DNA of 64,000 nucleotides, from contig NZ_VUOS01000031.1 of assembly GCF_009829325.1 (NCBI RefSeq), forward strand, positions 33,405 through 97,404. The letters are read 5' to 3'. This DNA is from Nocardia sp. CY41 (lineage in GTDB: Bacteria; Actinomycetota; Actinomycetes; Mycobacteriales; Mycobacteriaceae). This document shows, piece by piece, positions 45,350 to 53,503 of the stretch (positions are counted from its first letter, which is position 1; each line of letters starts with the position of its first letter). The position numbers were made by a program, and so were the translations under genes. Below the pieces are notes generated by a model that saw only the letters and a list, made by a program, of their open reading frames with translations, ran no database searches and was not told the origin of the DNA.

Positions 45350-45900
45350 ATACAAGCGGATCAGGCGCAAAACGTCAGGTAAACCTCAAAGAGCGGCCGC
45401 AAGATCGAGCCCCGGCCCGTCACGGAGTTCCCACCGCCACGCACCGCGCCGGCGACCAACCACCACACGAACCCACCTGGGCGACCACCCTCGCAAGCGG
45501 ATCAGACGCGAAGCGCAGGGCCGCCGCAGACGGCAGCCAAGACACCGAGCCCCGGCCGTCACGAAGTTCCGAAGGCAACGCACCGCGCCGGGTGGGACGA
45601 CCAACCACCACACAACCCACCTGGACGACCACCCGAGCAGGAGCGGATCAGACGCGAAGCGCAGGGCCGCCGCAGACGGCAGCCGCGACACCGAGGCCCG
45701 GCCCGTCACGAAGTTCCACGCCACGCCCCGCGCGCCGGGCGGAACGACCAACCACCACACAACCCACCTAGAGGACCACCCGCGAAAGCGGATCGGGCGC
45801 GAAGCGTAGGGCCGCCTCAGATGGTCGCCGCGAGGCCGAGTCCCGGCCGGTCGTGAGGTTCCCACGCCGACGCGCCGCGCGCCCGGTGGGGCGAGCGCAA
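45350..45900. repeat. Noncoding tandem repeat, period 139-147 bases, about four copies
   Basis: The text GCGGATCAGRCGCGAAGCG recurs at about 45356, 45497, 45643 and 45788 (steps 141, 146, 145) and CACGAAGTTCC at about 45421, 45560, 45707 and 45852 (steps 139, 147, 145). Between them, ACCAACCACCACACAACCCACC repeats as well. Copies 2 and 3 are most alike; the ends are decayed. The step is not a multiple of three, so no frame persists. The array ends directly at the promoter of the CPBP protease gene. Confidence 0.8.
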
Positions 45901-45906
45901 TAGATT
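45901..45906 (+). promoter_or_regulatory. Candidate -10 box of the CPBP protease gene
   Basis: TAGATT, 6 bases before the ATG at 45913, at the downstream edge of the tandem repeat; no SD between. Confidence 0.5.
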
Positions 45907-45912
45907 CGACCC

Positions 45913-46707
45913 ATGCGCGCGGAGTCCGATGCCCAGTGGGACGAGACCGAGCCGACCGACCGGGAGCGACTGGCGATCAAACTCGAGATCGCGGTGGTGC
46001 TGCTTGTCACCTTCGGGCTCAGCGGGCTCAGTGCCGCGCTCTCGCTGGTGGAGAACGCGCTCGCCCCGGGCGGGATCGGTGGGCGGACCGTCGCGCTGAA
46101 CCCGTCCCGGTCCACGCAATCCACCATCGACTTGCTGTTCCAGCTGCTCAGCGTGCTACGGCTGGTCGGATGGGCGGCGCTGGGCCTGTATCTGCTGTGG
46201 CGCGGCGGCATCGGACCGCGACTGATCGGGCTGGCGAACCGCCTCCGGTGGCGCGCGGACGTGCTACCCGGCTTGACGCTCGCCGCGATCATCGGCCTGC
46301 CCGGCTTGGGGCTCTACCTCGTGGCACACGCACTGGGTCTCAGCGTGACGATCGTGCCCGCCTCGCTCGGCGACTACTGGTGGCGGCTACCCGCGCTCAT
46401 CCTCTCGGCCTGCGCGAACGCCCTGGCCGAGGAGGTCATCGTGGTGGCGTTCCTGCTCACCCGGTTGCGCAGACTCGGCTGGTCGGAGAACTCGGCACTG
46501 CTGACTTCGGCCCTCCTGCGTGGCAGTTATCACTTGTACCAGGGACTGGGCGGCGGACTCGGAAATTGTGTGATGGGCGTCATATTCGGGCGCTATTGGC
46601 AGCGCACGAACCGACTGTGGCCGCTGGTCCTCGCCCATGCGACCATCGACGCGGTCGCCTACATCGGCTACACCGTTCTGCGCGGCCATGTTTCGTGGCT
46701 CCCGTGA
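45913..46707 (+). CDS. CPBP-family (CAAX-like) intramembrane metalloprotease
   Basis: 264 aa with six or seven membrane helices. Motif 1 ALAEEVIVVAFLL gives the paired Glu (E173, E174), but the Arg of the usual EExxxR is a Val; motif 2 His is H207 in GSYHLYQG; motif 3 is HATIDA (H242, D246). The fold is clear; activity may be altered. The start is a probable leaderless ATG. Substrate unknown. Confidence 0.82.
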   Translation: MRAESDAQWDETEPTDRERLAIKLEIAVVLLVTFGLSGLSAALSLVENALAPGGIGGRTVALNPSRSTQSTIDLLFQLLSVLRLVGWAALGLYLLWRGGIGPRLIGLANRLRWRADVLPGLTLAAIIGLPGLGLYLVAHALGLSVTIVPASLGDYWWRLPALILSACANALAEEVIVVAFLLTRLRRLGWSENSALLTSALLRGSYHLYQGLGGGLGNCVMGVIFGRYWQRTNRLWPLVLAHATIDAVAYIGYTVLRGHVSWLP

Positions 46708-46821
46708 CGCAACCGTGCCCTCCGGAACGCTAACAACCCGATGCAGCCTACGAATTAGGAAACAGCGCCGCTCCCGCGTGCGCCAGTGTCCACATGCGGC
46801 ACCGCACAACCGCCCGATAAG

Positions 46822-46827
46822 TAGAGT
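46822..46827 (+). promoter_or_regulatory. Candidate -10 box of the LCP gene
   Basis: TAGAGT, 7 bases before the ATG at 46835. It supports this start over earlier frames. Confidence 0.5.
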
Positions 46828-46834
46828 TTCAGTG

Positions 46835-48247
46835 ATGAACGGCGACGACCCCCAGCGCAACGCGCGTACGCGCCGGATGCCGCCGCCCGGCAGACCCGGT
46901 GAACCTCCGATGCGCCGGCGCATGCCTCCTCCTGGCCCCGGCGCGCCGCCGCCGATCGAGCCCACCCAGGTGGTGCGCCGCGATGGAACGGGCGACCCGC
47001 ACGCGCAGCCGTTGGCATATTCGCAGGTCCCGCCGGAACAGCCCAGGCGAGTACCACTGCCTCCCCCGGCCCGCAGGCACGGCCCCACACAGCGCCCGGT
47101 GCCACATCACGAAGGTCCACCACACGCCCCGACACAGCGGCCGGTGCCACATCACGATGGGCCGACGCACGCGCCCACGCAGCGCCCGGTGCCCTACCAC
47201 GAAGGTCCGCCTCCCACACCGCCCCGGAAACCACGGCGGTTCCGCGAAGGACCACCACCGGTGCCGCCGCGCGGCCAACGCCCGCCGCGAGCGCCGCGAC
47301 CGCGCCGCAAGCGTCACCCGTTCCGCTGGTTCCTGATTACCCTGCTGGTGCTGGTGGTGGCCGCCGTCGGCGCCGTCATGCAGTTGGACAATTCCCTCAA
47401 CCGCATCCCCGCGCTGGCGAACTACGCCAAGCGAGTCGGCGACACCCCTGGCACGAACTGGCTGCTGGTCGGCTCCGACGGCCGCGGCGGGTTGACTCCC
47501 GAGCAGGAGCAGGAACTCGCCACCGGCGGCGAAGTCGGTCCCGAGCGCACCGACACCATCATGCTCGTGCACGTGCCGAAATCGGGCAAAACCACCCTGG
47601 TGAGCCTTCCGCGCGACTCGTACGTCAGCATCCCGGGCCAGGGCAAGGACAAGCTGAACGCGGCGTTCGCCATCGGCGGGCCCGCGCTGCTGGTGCAGAC
47701 GGTCGAGATCGCCACCGGCCTGCACATCGACCACTACGCGCAGATCGGTTTCAGCGGCTTCGCGGGCGTGGTCGATACGCTCGGCGGCATCGACGTGTGC
47801 GTCCCCGAAGCGATCGACGACCCGCTCGCCGGCATCGATCTGCCCGCGGGCTGTCAACGCTTGAACGGACCGCAGGCGTTGGGCTTCGTCCGCAGCCGCG
47901 CGACCGCGCTGGCCGACCTCGACCGGATGAACAATCAGCGGATCTTCATGGCCGCCCTGCTGAAGAAGGCGACCAGCGGCGCCACGCTGGCCAACCCGTT
48001 CAAGCTCTGGCCGCTGGCCTCCGACACCGCCAAGTCACTGAAGGTCGACAACGACGATCACATCTGGAACCTCGGCGGACTGGGCTGGGCGCTGCGCGGC
48101 GAGACCGTCGCCACCACGGTGCCGGTCGGCGGATTCGACGACACGGACAGCGGCAACGTCCTGCTCTGGGACAAGGAGAAGGCCGGACGGTTCTTCGACG
48201 CGCTGGCCGCCGACCGCCCTGTCCCCGAGGACCTGCTCACGCGGTAG
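46835..48247 (+). CDS. LytR-CpsA-Psr (LCP) family cell-wall ligase
   Basis: 470 aa. A long Pro/Arg/His-rich cytosolic head (1-160) contains three 15-residue repeats starting PTQRPVPHHEGPPHA (84-128). One membrane helix (163-183) leads to the extracytoplasmic LCP domain with DTIMLVHV, SLPRDSYVSI, KLNAAFAIGG, GGIDVCVPEAI, FVRSRATALADLDRMNNQR. LCP enzymes transfer lipid-linked glycans (arabinogalactan or EPS) to peptidoglycan. It could attach the polymer from the EPS locus, but arabinogalactan is equally possible. A GTG one codon earlier is an alternative start. Confidence 0.88.
   Translation: MNGDDPQRNARTRRMPPPGRPGEPPMRRRMPPPGPGAPPPIEPTQVVRRDGTGDPHAQPLAYSQVPPEQPRRVPLPPPARRHGPTQRPVPHHEGPPHAPTQRPVPHHDGPTHAPTQRPVPYHEGPPPTPPRKPRRFREGPPPVPPRGQRPPRAPRPRRKRHPFRWFLITLLVLVVAAVGAVMQLDNSLNRIPALANYAKRVGDTPGTNWLLVGSDGRGGLTPEQEQELATGGEVGPERTDTIMLVHVPKSGKTTLVSLPRDSYVSIPGQGKDKLNAAFAIGGPALLVQTVEIATGLHIDHYAQIGFSGFAGVVDTLGGIDVCVPEAIDDPLAGIDLPAGCQRLNGPQALGFVRSRATALADLDRMNNQRIFMAALLKKATSGATLANPFKLWPLASDTAKSLKVDNDDHIWNLGGLGWALRGETVATTVPVGGFDDTDSGNVLLWDKEKAGRFFDALAADRPVPEDLLTR
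47084..47218 (+). repeat. Three in-frame 45-base repeats in the LCP gene
   Basis: Encode three copies of a 15-residue Pro/His/Gln unit (PTQRPVPHHEGPPHA and variants). They lie in the cytosolic head and could bind a partner or vary in number. Confidence 0.8.
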
Positions 48248-48250
48248 CGT
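48245..48250 (+). promoter_or_regulatory. Candidate -10 box of the first ferritin gene
   Basis: TAGCGT, 7 bases before the ATG at 48258, overlapping the LCP stop codon. Confidence 0.45.
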
Positions 48251-48257
48251 CATTGCC

Positions 48258-48809
48258 ATGCCGGACATCGACGAGGCCGACGAGTCCTTCCCCGACTTGC
48301 TGCGCACGCAGATCCGACACGGATTCACCAGCGCCCAGCAGTATCTCGCCGCCGCCGTGTACTTCGACGCGCGCCGGCTGCCGCGACTGGCCGGACATGC
48401 CTACGGCCGGTCGCGCGAGCACTACGGCAATGCGCTGCGCATGGTGCAGTACCTGCTGGACCGGGATCTGCCGGTGCAGATCGGCGGCCTGGGGGCGATC
48501 ACCTCGACGTTCGATAGTCCGCGCGGCGCAATCGCTTTGCTGCTCGAGCTGGAACAGGACCGCAGCACCCGGATCAGCGGTCTGGCTCGCGCGGCCCGCA
48601 ACTCCGGCGACTATCTCGGTGAGCAATTCGTCCGGTGGTTCCTCGACGAACAGGTGAAGGACGTCGCCCGGATGGCCACGCTGCTGTCCGTGATCGACCG
48701 CGCCGACGGGCAGATGTTCGATGTCGAGGAGTTCGTCGCCCGGGAGATGCGGACGCGGCCGCACACCGAAATCCCGGCGCCGAAAATGGCTGGAGCGGCA
48801 CGAAATTAA
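48258..48809 (+). CDS. Ferritin-like protein lacking ferroxidase ligands
   Basis: 183 aa four-helix ferritin that aligns end to end with BfrB encoded next to it. The ferroxidase-site residues differ: the Glu of the HEF segment is Gly22 (HGF), the Glu and His of EERNH are His55 and Asn58 (EHYGN). The later Glu/Gln (GDYLGEQF, DEQVKD) are kept, as is the helical frame. It cannot oxidise iron in the usual way, so it may mix with BfrB subunits as a non-catalytic part or act as an assembly partner. Leaderless start likely. Confidence 0.85.
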   Translation: MPDIDEADESFPDLLRTQIRHGFTSAQQYLAAAVYFDARRLPRLAGHAYGRSREHYGNALRMVQYLLDRDLPVQIGGLGAITSTFDSPRGAIALLLELEQDRSTRISGLARAARNSGDYLGEQFVRWFLDEQVKDVARMATLLSVIDRADGQMFDVEEFVAREMRTRPHTEIPAPKMAGAARN

Positions 48810-48828
48810 TTAGGCAACACTAGCCTCA
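48810..48828. promoter_or_regulatory. IdeR-like box upstream of bfrB
   Basis: TTAGGCAACACTAGCCTCA matches 13 of 19 positions of the IdeR consensus, with both outer TTAGG and TAGCCT halves. It lies about 40 bases upstream of the likely bfrB -10 box. In M. tuberculosis IdeR activates bfrB from upstream boxes. Confidence 0.55.
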
Positions 48829-48867
48829 TTAAGGTTGTACTTGGGTGACACGCGACCGCCCCGGCGC

Positions 48868-48873
48868 TAATGT
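48868..48873 (+). promoter_or_regulatory. Candidate -10 box of bfrB
   Basis: TAATGT, 7 bases before the ATG at 48881; supports this start over a GTG at 48845. Confidence 0.5.
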
Positions 48874-48880
48874 CGATGCC

Positions 48881-49429
48881 ATGTCAAGCCATCCGGAATC
48901 ACCCCGCAGCAAATTTCACAGCCTGTTGCACGATCAGATCCGGCATGAATTCAATGCCGAGCATCAGTACATCGCGATTGCGGTGTGGTTCGACAATGCC
49001 GACCTGCCGCAGCTGGCCAAGCGGTTCTACAAGCAGGCCGTCGAAGAACGCAATCACGCGATGATGATCGTGCGGTACTTCCTGGACCGGGATATCAGCA
49101 TCGAGCTCTCCGGCATCGACGCCGCGAAATCACGGTTCGAGAATGCCAGGGAACCGATCGCTCTCGCGCTCGCCCAGGAGAAGACGGTCACCGAACAGAT
49201 CATCCAACTGGCGAGCACCGCTCGCGAAGAGGGCGATTACCTGGGCGAACAGTTCATGCAGTGGTTCCTGAAGGAACAGGTCGAGGAAGTCGCGAACATG
49301 ACCACACTGCTCACCATCGCCGATCGCGCCGGGTCGAACCTGTTCGACCTGGAGGAATTCATCGCCCGGGAAATGAGCGGCCCGAGCGACGCCTCCGGAG
49401 CGCCTTCGGTGGCCGGCGGCTCCGTCTGA
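48881..49429 (+). CDS. bfrB: Ferritin BfrB
   Basis: 182 aa non-haem ferritin, iron storage shell of 24 subunits. Ferroxidase ligands are present: E23 (HEF), E56 and H59 (EERNH), and later QEKTVTEQ and GEQFMQWFLKEQVEE. M. tuberculosis BfrB (Rv3841) has 181 residues and the same ligands. It ends with an Ala/Ser/Gly tail. An IdeR-like box and a leaderless promoter precede it; a perfect hairpin follows. Paired with the altered paralogue upstream. Confidence 0.93.
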   Translation: MSSHPESPRSKFHSLLHDQIRHEFNAEHQYIAIAVWFDNADLPQLAKRFYKQAVEERNHAMMIVRYFLDRDISIELSGIDAAKSRFENAREPIALALAQEKTVTEQIIQLASTAREEGDYLGEQFMQWFLKEQVEEVANMTTLLTIADRAGSNLFDLEEFIAREMSGPSDASGAPSVAGGSV

Positions 49430-49452
49430 CGGAGCTCGCCGGAAAGGTGCAC

Positions 49453-49479
49453 AGGCCCGGTTCCCCAGGAACCGGGCCT
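49453..49479 (+). terminator. Perfect hairpin after bfrB
   Basis: 12-base arms (49453-49464 and 49468-49479) with a 3-base loop, 23 bases after the bfrB stop. No T tract. Confidence 0.85.
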
Positions 49480-49651
49480 GCCGCTGTCCGGGATGCCATT
49501 GTCCGTCGAATATCCGGAATTCCGGGAGAAGGATTCTCCCGAATTTACAGAAGTTCGGTGAGACTTACCTATCTATCGGCGATATCGGTGGCAAACGGAA
49601 AACCTGTTACGCCGCTCGACAGGCACGGGGAATCTCGCAGGATTCCGGGAG

Positions 49652-50572
49652 TCAGCGCAAAGTGACCTGACGCGACCGCAAGCCGTCGCGGGAGCGCCGC
49701 TCGTCGGCGGTCAGCGGGGCGTCTACGGCCAGCGCCTCGGACAGGCGCGCACCGAACTCGACCGCCGGCTTCACCCATTCGTCGGGGTGCCGCTCCCGAT
49801 CCAGATCGAACACCGGCACCAGCACGCCGTGTGTGCGGAACGACCCCGCGAACCGGGAACCATCGCCGAGGTGCAGACCGCCGGAGGCGTGCACCCGCGC
49901 CAGCGCCAGCATCAGCGCGTCCTCGTCCTCCGGCCGCACCCAGCGGATATGCGCCTTCTCGCCGGCGTCCACCCACCAGGCCGCGCCGATCGCGTCCGCG
50001 TCCAGCCCGAGCCGCGCCGAAGGCATGATCGCCTGCTTGGCCTGCTCGATGGTGGCGGCGACCTGCGGATCCGGCTCGACACCCGCGGGCACCCACCAAT
50101 CGAAGTCCTGGTGCACAGTCAGGTTCAGGCTCGCGCCGGGATCGATGACGTCGGCCAGCCGCGGACCACCGGCGACGCTCTCCACGGAGGTCAGCGAGTC
50201 ACCGGGCTCGGCGGACTGGGTCCACAAGATCGCCGCGGCCAGATCGGCGGCCGGGTCCGCGCCCTGGAACTGCACCTGCGCGCCGACATACCCGCTCGGC
50301 TCGTCACCAGCGCGCACCAATGCGGCCACCGCGCCGGGCAGCACCGTGGCGAGCACCACCGGGCGCTCCGCGGCGACCGAAGTCGCCAGTGTCAATTCCG
50401 CGGTGGCCGACGGCACGAATTCGCGCAGCGCGACCAGATCGCACTCCGCGGCCAGACCTTCGAACGGACGCGTGACGGTCTGTGCCGCCTGCTCCTGCGC
50501 TGCCCGCCGCTCGGCGAGACGCTGGGCCCGGTTCCCGCCGGGCTTAGGACTATTGCGCTTGCTCTTACCCAC
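49652..50572 (-). CDS. DUF5926-family protein
   Basis: 306 aa. A basic head (MGKSKRNSPKPGG) and an Ala/Glu helix precede a conserved domain with RPFEGLAAECDLVALREFVP, LHLGDGSRFAGSFRTHGVLVPVFD. The family is conserved in actinobacteria but its function is unknown. GTG at 50572 has TAGGTT 8 bases upstream (leaderless). It ends about 220 bases from the bfrB terminator, convergently. Confidence 0.8.
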   Translation of the reverse strand: MGKSKRNSPKPGGNRAQRLAERRAAQEQAAQTVTRPFEGLAAECDLVALREFVPSATAELTLATSVAAERPVVLATVLPGAVAALVRAGDEPSGYVGAQVQFQGADPAADLAAAILWTQSAEPGDSLTSVESVAGGPRLADVIDPGASLNLTVHQDFDWWVPAGVEPDPQVAATIEQAKQAIMPSARLGLDADAIGAAWWVDAGEKAHIRWVRPEDEDALMLALARVHASGGLHLGDGSRFAGSFRTHGVLVPVFDLDRERHPDEWVKPAVEFGARLSEALAVDAPLTADERRSRDGLRSRQVTLR

Positions 50573-50580
50573 GAGGGGTC

Positions 50581-50586
50581 AACCTA
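50581..50586 (-). promoter_or_regulatory. Candidate -10 box of the DUF5926 gene
   Basis: TAGGTT on the minus strand, 8 bases before the GTG at 50572. Confidence 0.4.
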
Positions 50587-50787
50587 CACAGTGTTCGATC
50601 TGCCGCGCCTGCGGCGCGGCGTGTCCGTGTTGTTTTCCAGCGCCCGCGGCGTGCGTCGGGCTCCGCAGGCGCTGACTACGTTGCGCCCGCCAGGAACCGC
50701 CGGGAGAGCGCTCGCTTCTGTCGTACGCGGCGAGCAGCGCGTACGAGCGGCCGGTGGGAACGATGCGGTCGCCCGATATGACCCCGA

Positions 50788-51555
50788 TCAGGCGGCGGGA
50801 AGCAGCGATTTGGTGCGGCCGGGGTGGTTGGTGGCGATCCAGCTGACACCGAGGTCGGCGCACAGTTGGACGTCGCCGGGGTCGTCGACGGTCCAGCAGT
50901 AGGTGGCGCGGCCCGCGGCGGCGGCCTTGTCGACCAGATCGGGGTGCTCGCGCAACGTCTTCACCGAAGGGCCGACGGCCGTCGCGCCGACCGTCGTCGC
51001 CGCGGATCCACCCAGGTAGCGCGACGATTCGCCGAGCAGGACGGTGGGCAGCAGCGGCGCGGCTCGGCGAATGCGCCAGACCGCGGTGGCCGCGAACGAC
51101 ATCACGACGGCTCGGGAATGGTCGGCCGAGGCCGGGGTGGCGATGCCGAAGCGCTGGAGTTCGGCGAGCAATTTGTTCTCCACCAGCGCGCCGTAGCGAA
51201 CCGGGTGCTTGGTTTCGATGAACAGCTTGGTCGGCCTGCTGCGCCAGTCCAGCACGAGGCCGATCAGCTCACTGAGGGTCAGCACCGAGGCGGGCGAGCC
51301 GTCCGCGCCGAAATCCAGGGCCCGCAGCTCCTCCAGCGTCATCTCGCTGACCAGCCCGCTGCCCGAGGAGGTCCGGTCGACGGTGCGATCGTGCACGCAC
51401 ACCAGATGCCCGTCCCTGGTCAGCCGGACATCGCATTCGACCCCGTCGGCGCCCTCCTGCAGCGCCAGTTCGTAGGCGGCGAGCGTGTGCTCGGGGCGCG
51501 CCGCCGAGGCGCCTCGATGCGCGACGACGAATGGCGCGCGACTGCCCTGGCTCAC
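50788..51555 (-). CDS. glpQ: Glycerophosphodiester phosphodiesterase (GlpQ1-like, Rv3842c-like)
   Basis: 255 aa cytosolic enzyme splitting glycerophosphodiesters to glycerol-3-phosphate. The catalytic HRG is VVAHRGASA (H13), the metal Glu/Asp are in GADGVECDVRLTRDGHLV, and HDRTVDRTSSG carries the second His. The end SWIATNHPGRTKSLL is typical. GTG at 51555 overlaps the DUF4328 stop (GTGA). It matches M. tuberculosis Rv3842c in place. Confidence 0.93.
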   Translation of the reverse strand: MSQGSRAPFVVAHRGASAARPEHTLAAYELALQEGADGVECDVRLTRDGHLVCVHDRTVDRTSSGSGLVSEMTLEELRALDFGADGSPASVLTLSELIGLVLDWRSRPTKLFIETKHPVRYGALVENKLLAELQRFGIATPASADHSRAVVMSFAATAVWRIRRAAPLLPTVLLGESSRYLGGSAATTVGATAVGPSVKTLREHPDLVDKAAAAGRATYCWTVDDPGDVQLCADLGVSWIATNHPGRTKSLLPAA

Positions 51556-52601
51556 TTGGCCATAACCTCCTCCTGCTCACGGTCCTCAGCACCGTTGTCC
51601 TCGTGCGCCGATTCGGCGTCCACCGGTTCGGCCGCGGTTCGCCGCCCGCCGGGATGCACCGGTTCGATCACCGGTACAGCGGGGTCGACCGCGATCAGCC
51701 AGCGACGCGCGGTCCGGTGGCGCCCGAGCAGGTCACGGCCCTCGATGGTGCGCAGCACCCAGAGGGTCAGCAACGCGACCGCCGCGCCGACCGCGTCGGC
51801 GAACGCGGTGAACAGCACCCCGTCCGCCTGGGCCTGCAGCGAATCCGCGGTTCGCCACAGTAGCGCGGCCGCCGCGACGAGGCCGCCGAAGACCCAGGCG
51901 GCCCACCAGATCCGGACCGCCCGGCTGATCCGGGGGTCACCGCGCAGCGCGGCCACTTCGCTCAGGAAAACGCCGGGCCACAGCAGGTTGACCACCGGCA
52001 CCAGCGATCCGAACGCGAGCGCTCGCGGCGATCGTGGATCGCGCCTGCCCGCGGCGGCGTAGGCCGACTGCCTGACCTCGATCAGTCTTCCGGTCGCAGC
52101 CGCGGCCGCCAGCAGCGCGAACACGATGGCGAGCACGCCCGCGCCGATCACCAGAGCGTCGGAAGCGAAGAGGACCGCGGGGTGGATCAGTCGCGTCCGG
52201 TTGCGCAGCAAGACCGCGTACCGCGCCAGTTCGGCGCAGGCCGCGAGCCCGAACACGCCCGCGGTGGCGATGAGCAACTTGGTCACCGAATCGGTCAGTT
52301 TTTCGAACGGGCGCCGTGCGGCGGCACCGGCCTGCGGTGGCGGGTCGATCAGACCCCAGCGCGGGATCTGCGTGTACCGAGGTGTGCGACTCGGCGTGAC
52401 CGGCCGGGCGGGCGGCTGCGCTCGGCGGCCGCGCTGGTCCGGTCTGCGCGCCACCCAGCGGTAGTTGCGGCGGTCGGCGGGCGCGTCGATCGGCGCGGGC
52501 GAGAGGAGGACGCCACGGCAGCGCGGGCACCAGTGCATCGGCGCCCCTTGCACGGCCCAGCGCGCCCCGCAGCGCGCACAAGGTTGCACCACCGTACTCA
52601 C
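51552..52601 (-). CDS. DUF4328-type membrane protein with zinc ribbon
   Basis: 349 aa. The head has two CxxC pairs (CARCGARW, CPRCRGV), probably one zinc ribbon; then a Pro/Arg linker and six or so membrane helices of the DUF4328 type. Placed as the conserved membrane gene Rv3843c. GTG at 52601 follows GAGGTG; the upstream in-frame extension overlaps the rhodanese gene. Translationally coupled to glpQ. Function unknown. Confidence 0.8.
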   Translation of the reverse strand: MSTVVQPCARCGARWAVQGAPMHWCPRCRGVLLSPAPIDAPADRRNYRWVARRPDQRGRRAQPPARPVTPSRTPRYTQIPRWGLIDPPPQAGAAARRPFEKLTDSVTKLLIATAGVFGLAACAELARYAVLLRNRTRLIHPAVLFASDALVIGAGVLAIVFALLAAAAATGRLIEVRQSAYAAAGRRDPRSPRALAFGSLVPVVNLLWPGVFLSEVAALRGDPRISRAVRIWWAAWVFGGLVAAAALLWRTADSLQAQADGVLFTAFADAVGAAVALLTLWVLRTIEGRDLLGRHRTARRWLIAVDPAVPVIEPVHPGGRRTAAEPVDAESAHEDNGAEDREQEEVMAK

Positions 52602-52621
52602 CCGCGCACCTCGTTCTTTCG

Positions 52622-52990
52622 TCAGTAGATCTTCGCCTCGTGGTCGCCTTCCGCGACCAGCGGACGACCGGCCTGCTGCCACGCCACCATGCCCCCGTGG
52701 ACCTGAACGGCCTCATAGCCGATGTGCGCGAGGTACTCGACCACCTGCAGGGACCGGCCGCCCTGCCTGCAGATGACATAGAGCTCCGCGTCGTACTCCA
52801 GCTCATCGACCCGGGCGGGGACGTCGACCATCGGGATGTGGATCGCCCCCGGGGCATGTCCGAGCCGCCACTCGTCGTCCTCGCGGACGTCGAGCAGGAT
52901 CGGTCGCGGCGTGTCGGCCGACGCGGGGACGCTGTCGAATTCGGCAGGCACATCCTCCACCGTCACCGACGGAACGTGGGGGCTCGTCAC
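52622..52990 (-). CDS. Single-domain rhodanese-like protein
   Basis: 122 aa. ILLDVREDDEWRLGHAPGA starts the rhodanese fold, and the active loop YVICRQGGRS carries C74, so sulfur transfer or a persulfide sensor role is possible. GTG at 52990 with AGGA about 9 bases upstream is the best start; the longer frame up to 53203 crosses the DnaA-box cluster. It precedes the DUF4328-glpQ pair by 20 bases and probably shares their transcript. Confidence 0.88.
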   Translation of the reverse strand: MTSPHVPSVTVEDVPAEFDSVPASADTPRPILLDVREDDEWRLGHAPGAIHIPMVDVPARVDELEYDAELYVICRQGGRSLQVVEYLAHIGYEAVQVHGGMVAWQQAGRPLVAEGDHEAKIY

Positions 52991-53119
52991 AGATTCGATC
53001 CTGCCATGGGCGGCGGGCCGCCGCGCAGTTCCATGCCCGGGGAGCGGCTCGACAGCGCGCGACGACTTCAGGTATGTTCTCCTCTCCGGAACTCGACCGC
53101 GCCCCTGCTCGATGCGGGT

Positions 53120-53169
53120 TGTGCATAACTCGGGCGAAGTTATCCACATAATCCACAGCCTGATCCACA
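53120..53169. promoter_or_regulatory. Cluster of four DnaA-box-like sites
   Basis: On the plus strand TTATCCACA (53140-53148), TAATCCACA (53149-53157) and TGATCCACA (53161-53169); on the minus strand TTATGCACA (53120-53128). The first equals the E. coli R1 box and the last fits TTATNCACA; the other two differ by one base from TTATCCACA. Four in 50 bases is far above chance in this GC-rich DNA. Confidence 0.7.
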
Positions 53170-53491
53170 GGCGTCGCTCACGACCGGCGTTTAACGAGCT
53201 CACGTCAATGTCGCAGCGACCGATCAGTTACCACCTGCGGGGACTTTCCATACTTCTCGTCCGCAATCGACCGGCCGTGCATACCGGATGACGGGATACC
53301 GCCCTAACGCAGCGATGCGAATGGCCGATCCGGGACTCCCCTCCTGTCCATCCCGGAGCGGCCATTCGTCGCCGATGTCGGAACCTGCGGCCGAGAAGGT
53401 TCCGATATCTACTTGGACGGGGCCGGCCCGCGATCGGTTCCATCGAATCGTGAACGCCGCCGAAATACCGCGATCCGGCAGGGGCGATCGG

Positions 53492-53497
53492 TAGCCT
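53492..53497 (+). promoter_or_regulatory. Candidate -10 box (leaderless)
   Basis: TAGCCT, 6 bases before the ATG at 53504. Confidence 0.5.
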
Positions 53498-53503
53498 GGG
53501 GCT

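Larger units (their letters stand above)
52991..53503. other. 513-base gene-free region with DnaA-box cluster
   Basis: No credible gene on either strand. The middle (53115-53200) is AT-richer and holds four DnaA-box-like 9-mers. It also must carry the promoter of the rhodanese operon; that of the gene at 53504 is recognisable at its right end. Confidence 0.6.

Noticed and set aside
44812..45351. A 179-codon minus-strand frame after the DUF2470 gene
   Set aside because: Overlaps the end of the DUF2470 gene, no start signal, Arg/Val/Gly-rich chance composition.
45386..45865. A 159-codon minus-strand frame with repeated WSSRWVVWWLVVPPG
   Set aside because: The repetition comes from the DNA tandem repeat; the period is mostly not a multiple of three, and there is no SD or family.
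45350..45900. CRISPR array
   Set aside because: The repeated unit is about 145 bases without unique spacers, and no cas genes are present.
48845..48880. Upstream GTG start for bfrB
   Set aside because: The ATG at 48881 gives the family length (182 aa) and has a -10 box 7 bases upstream.
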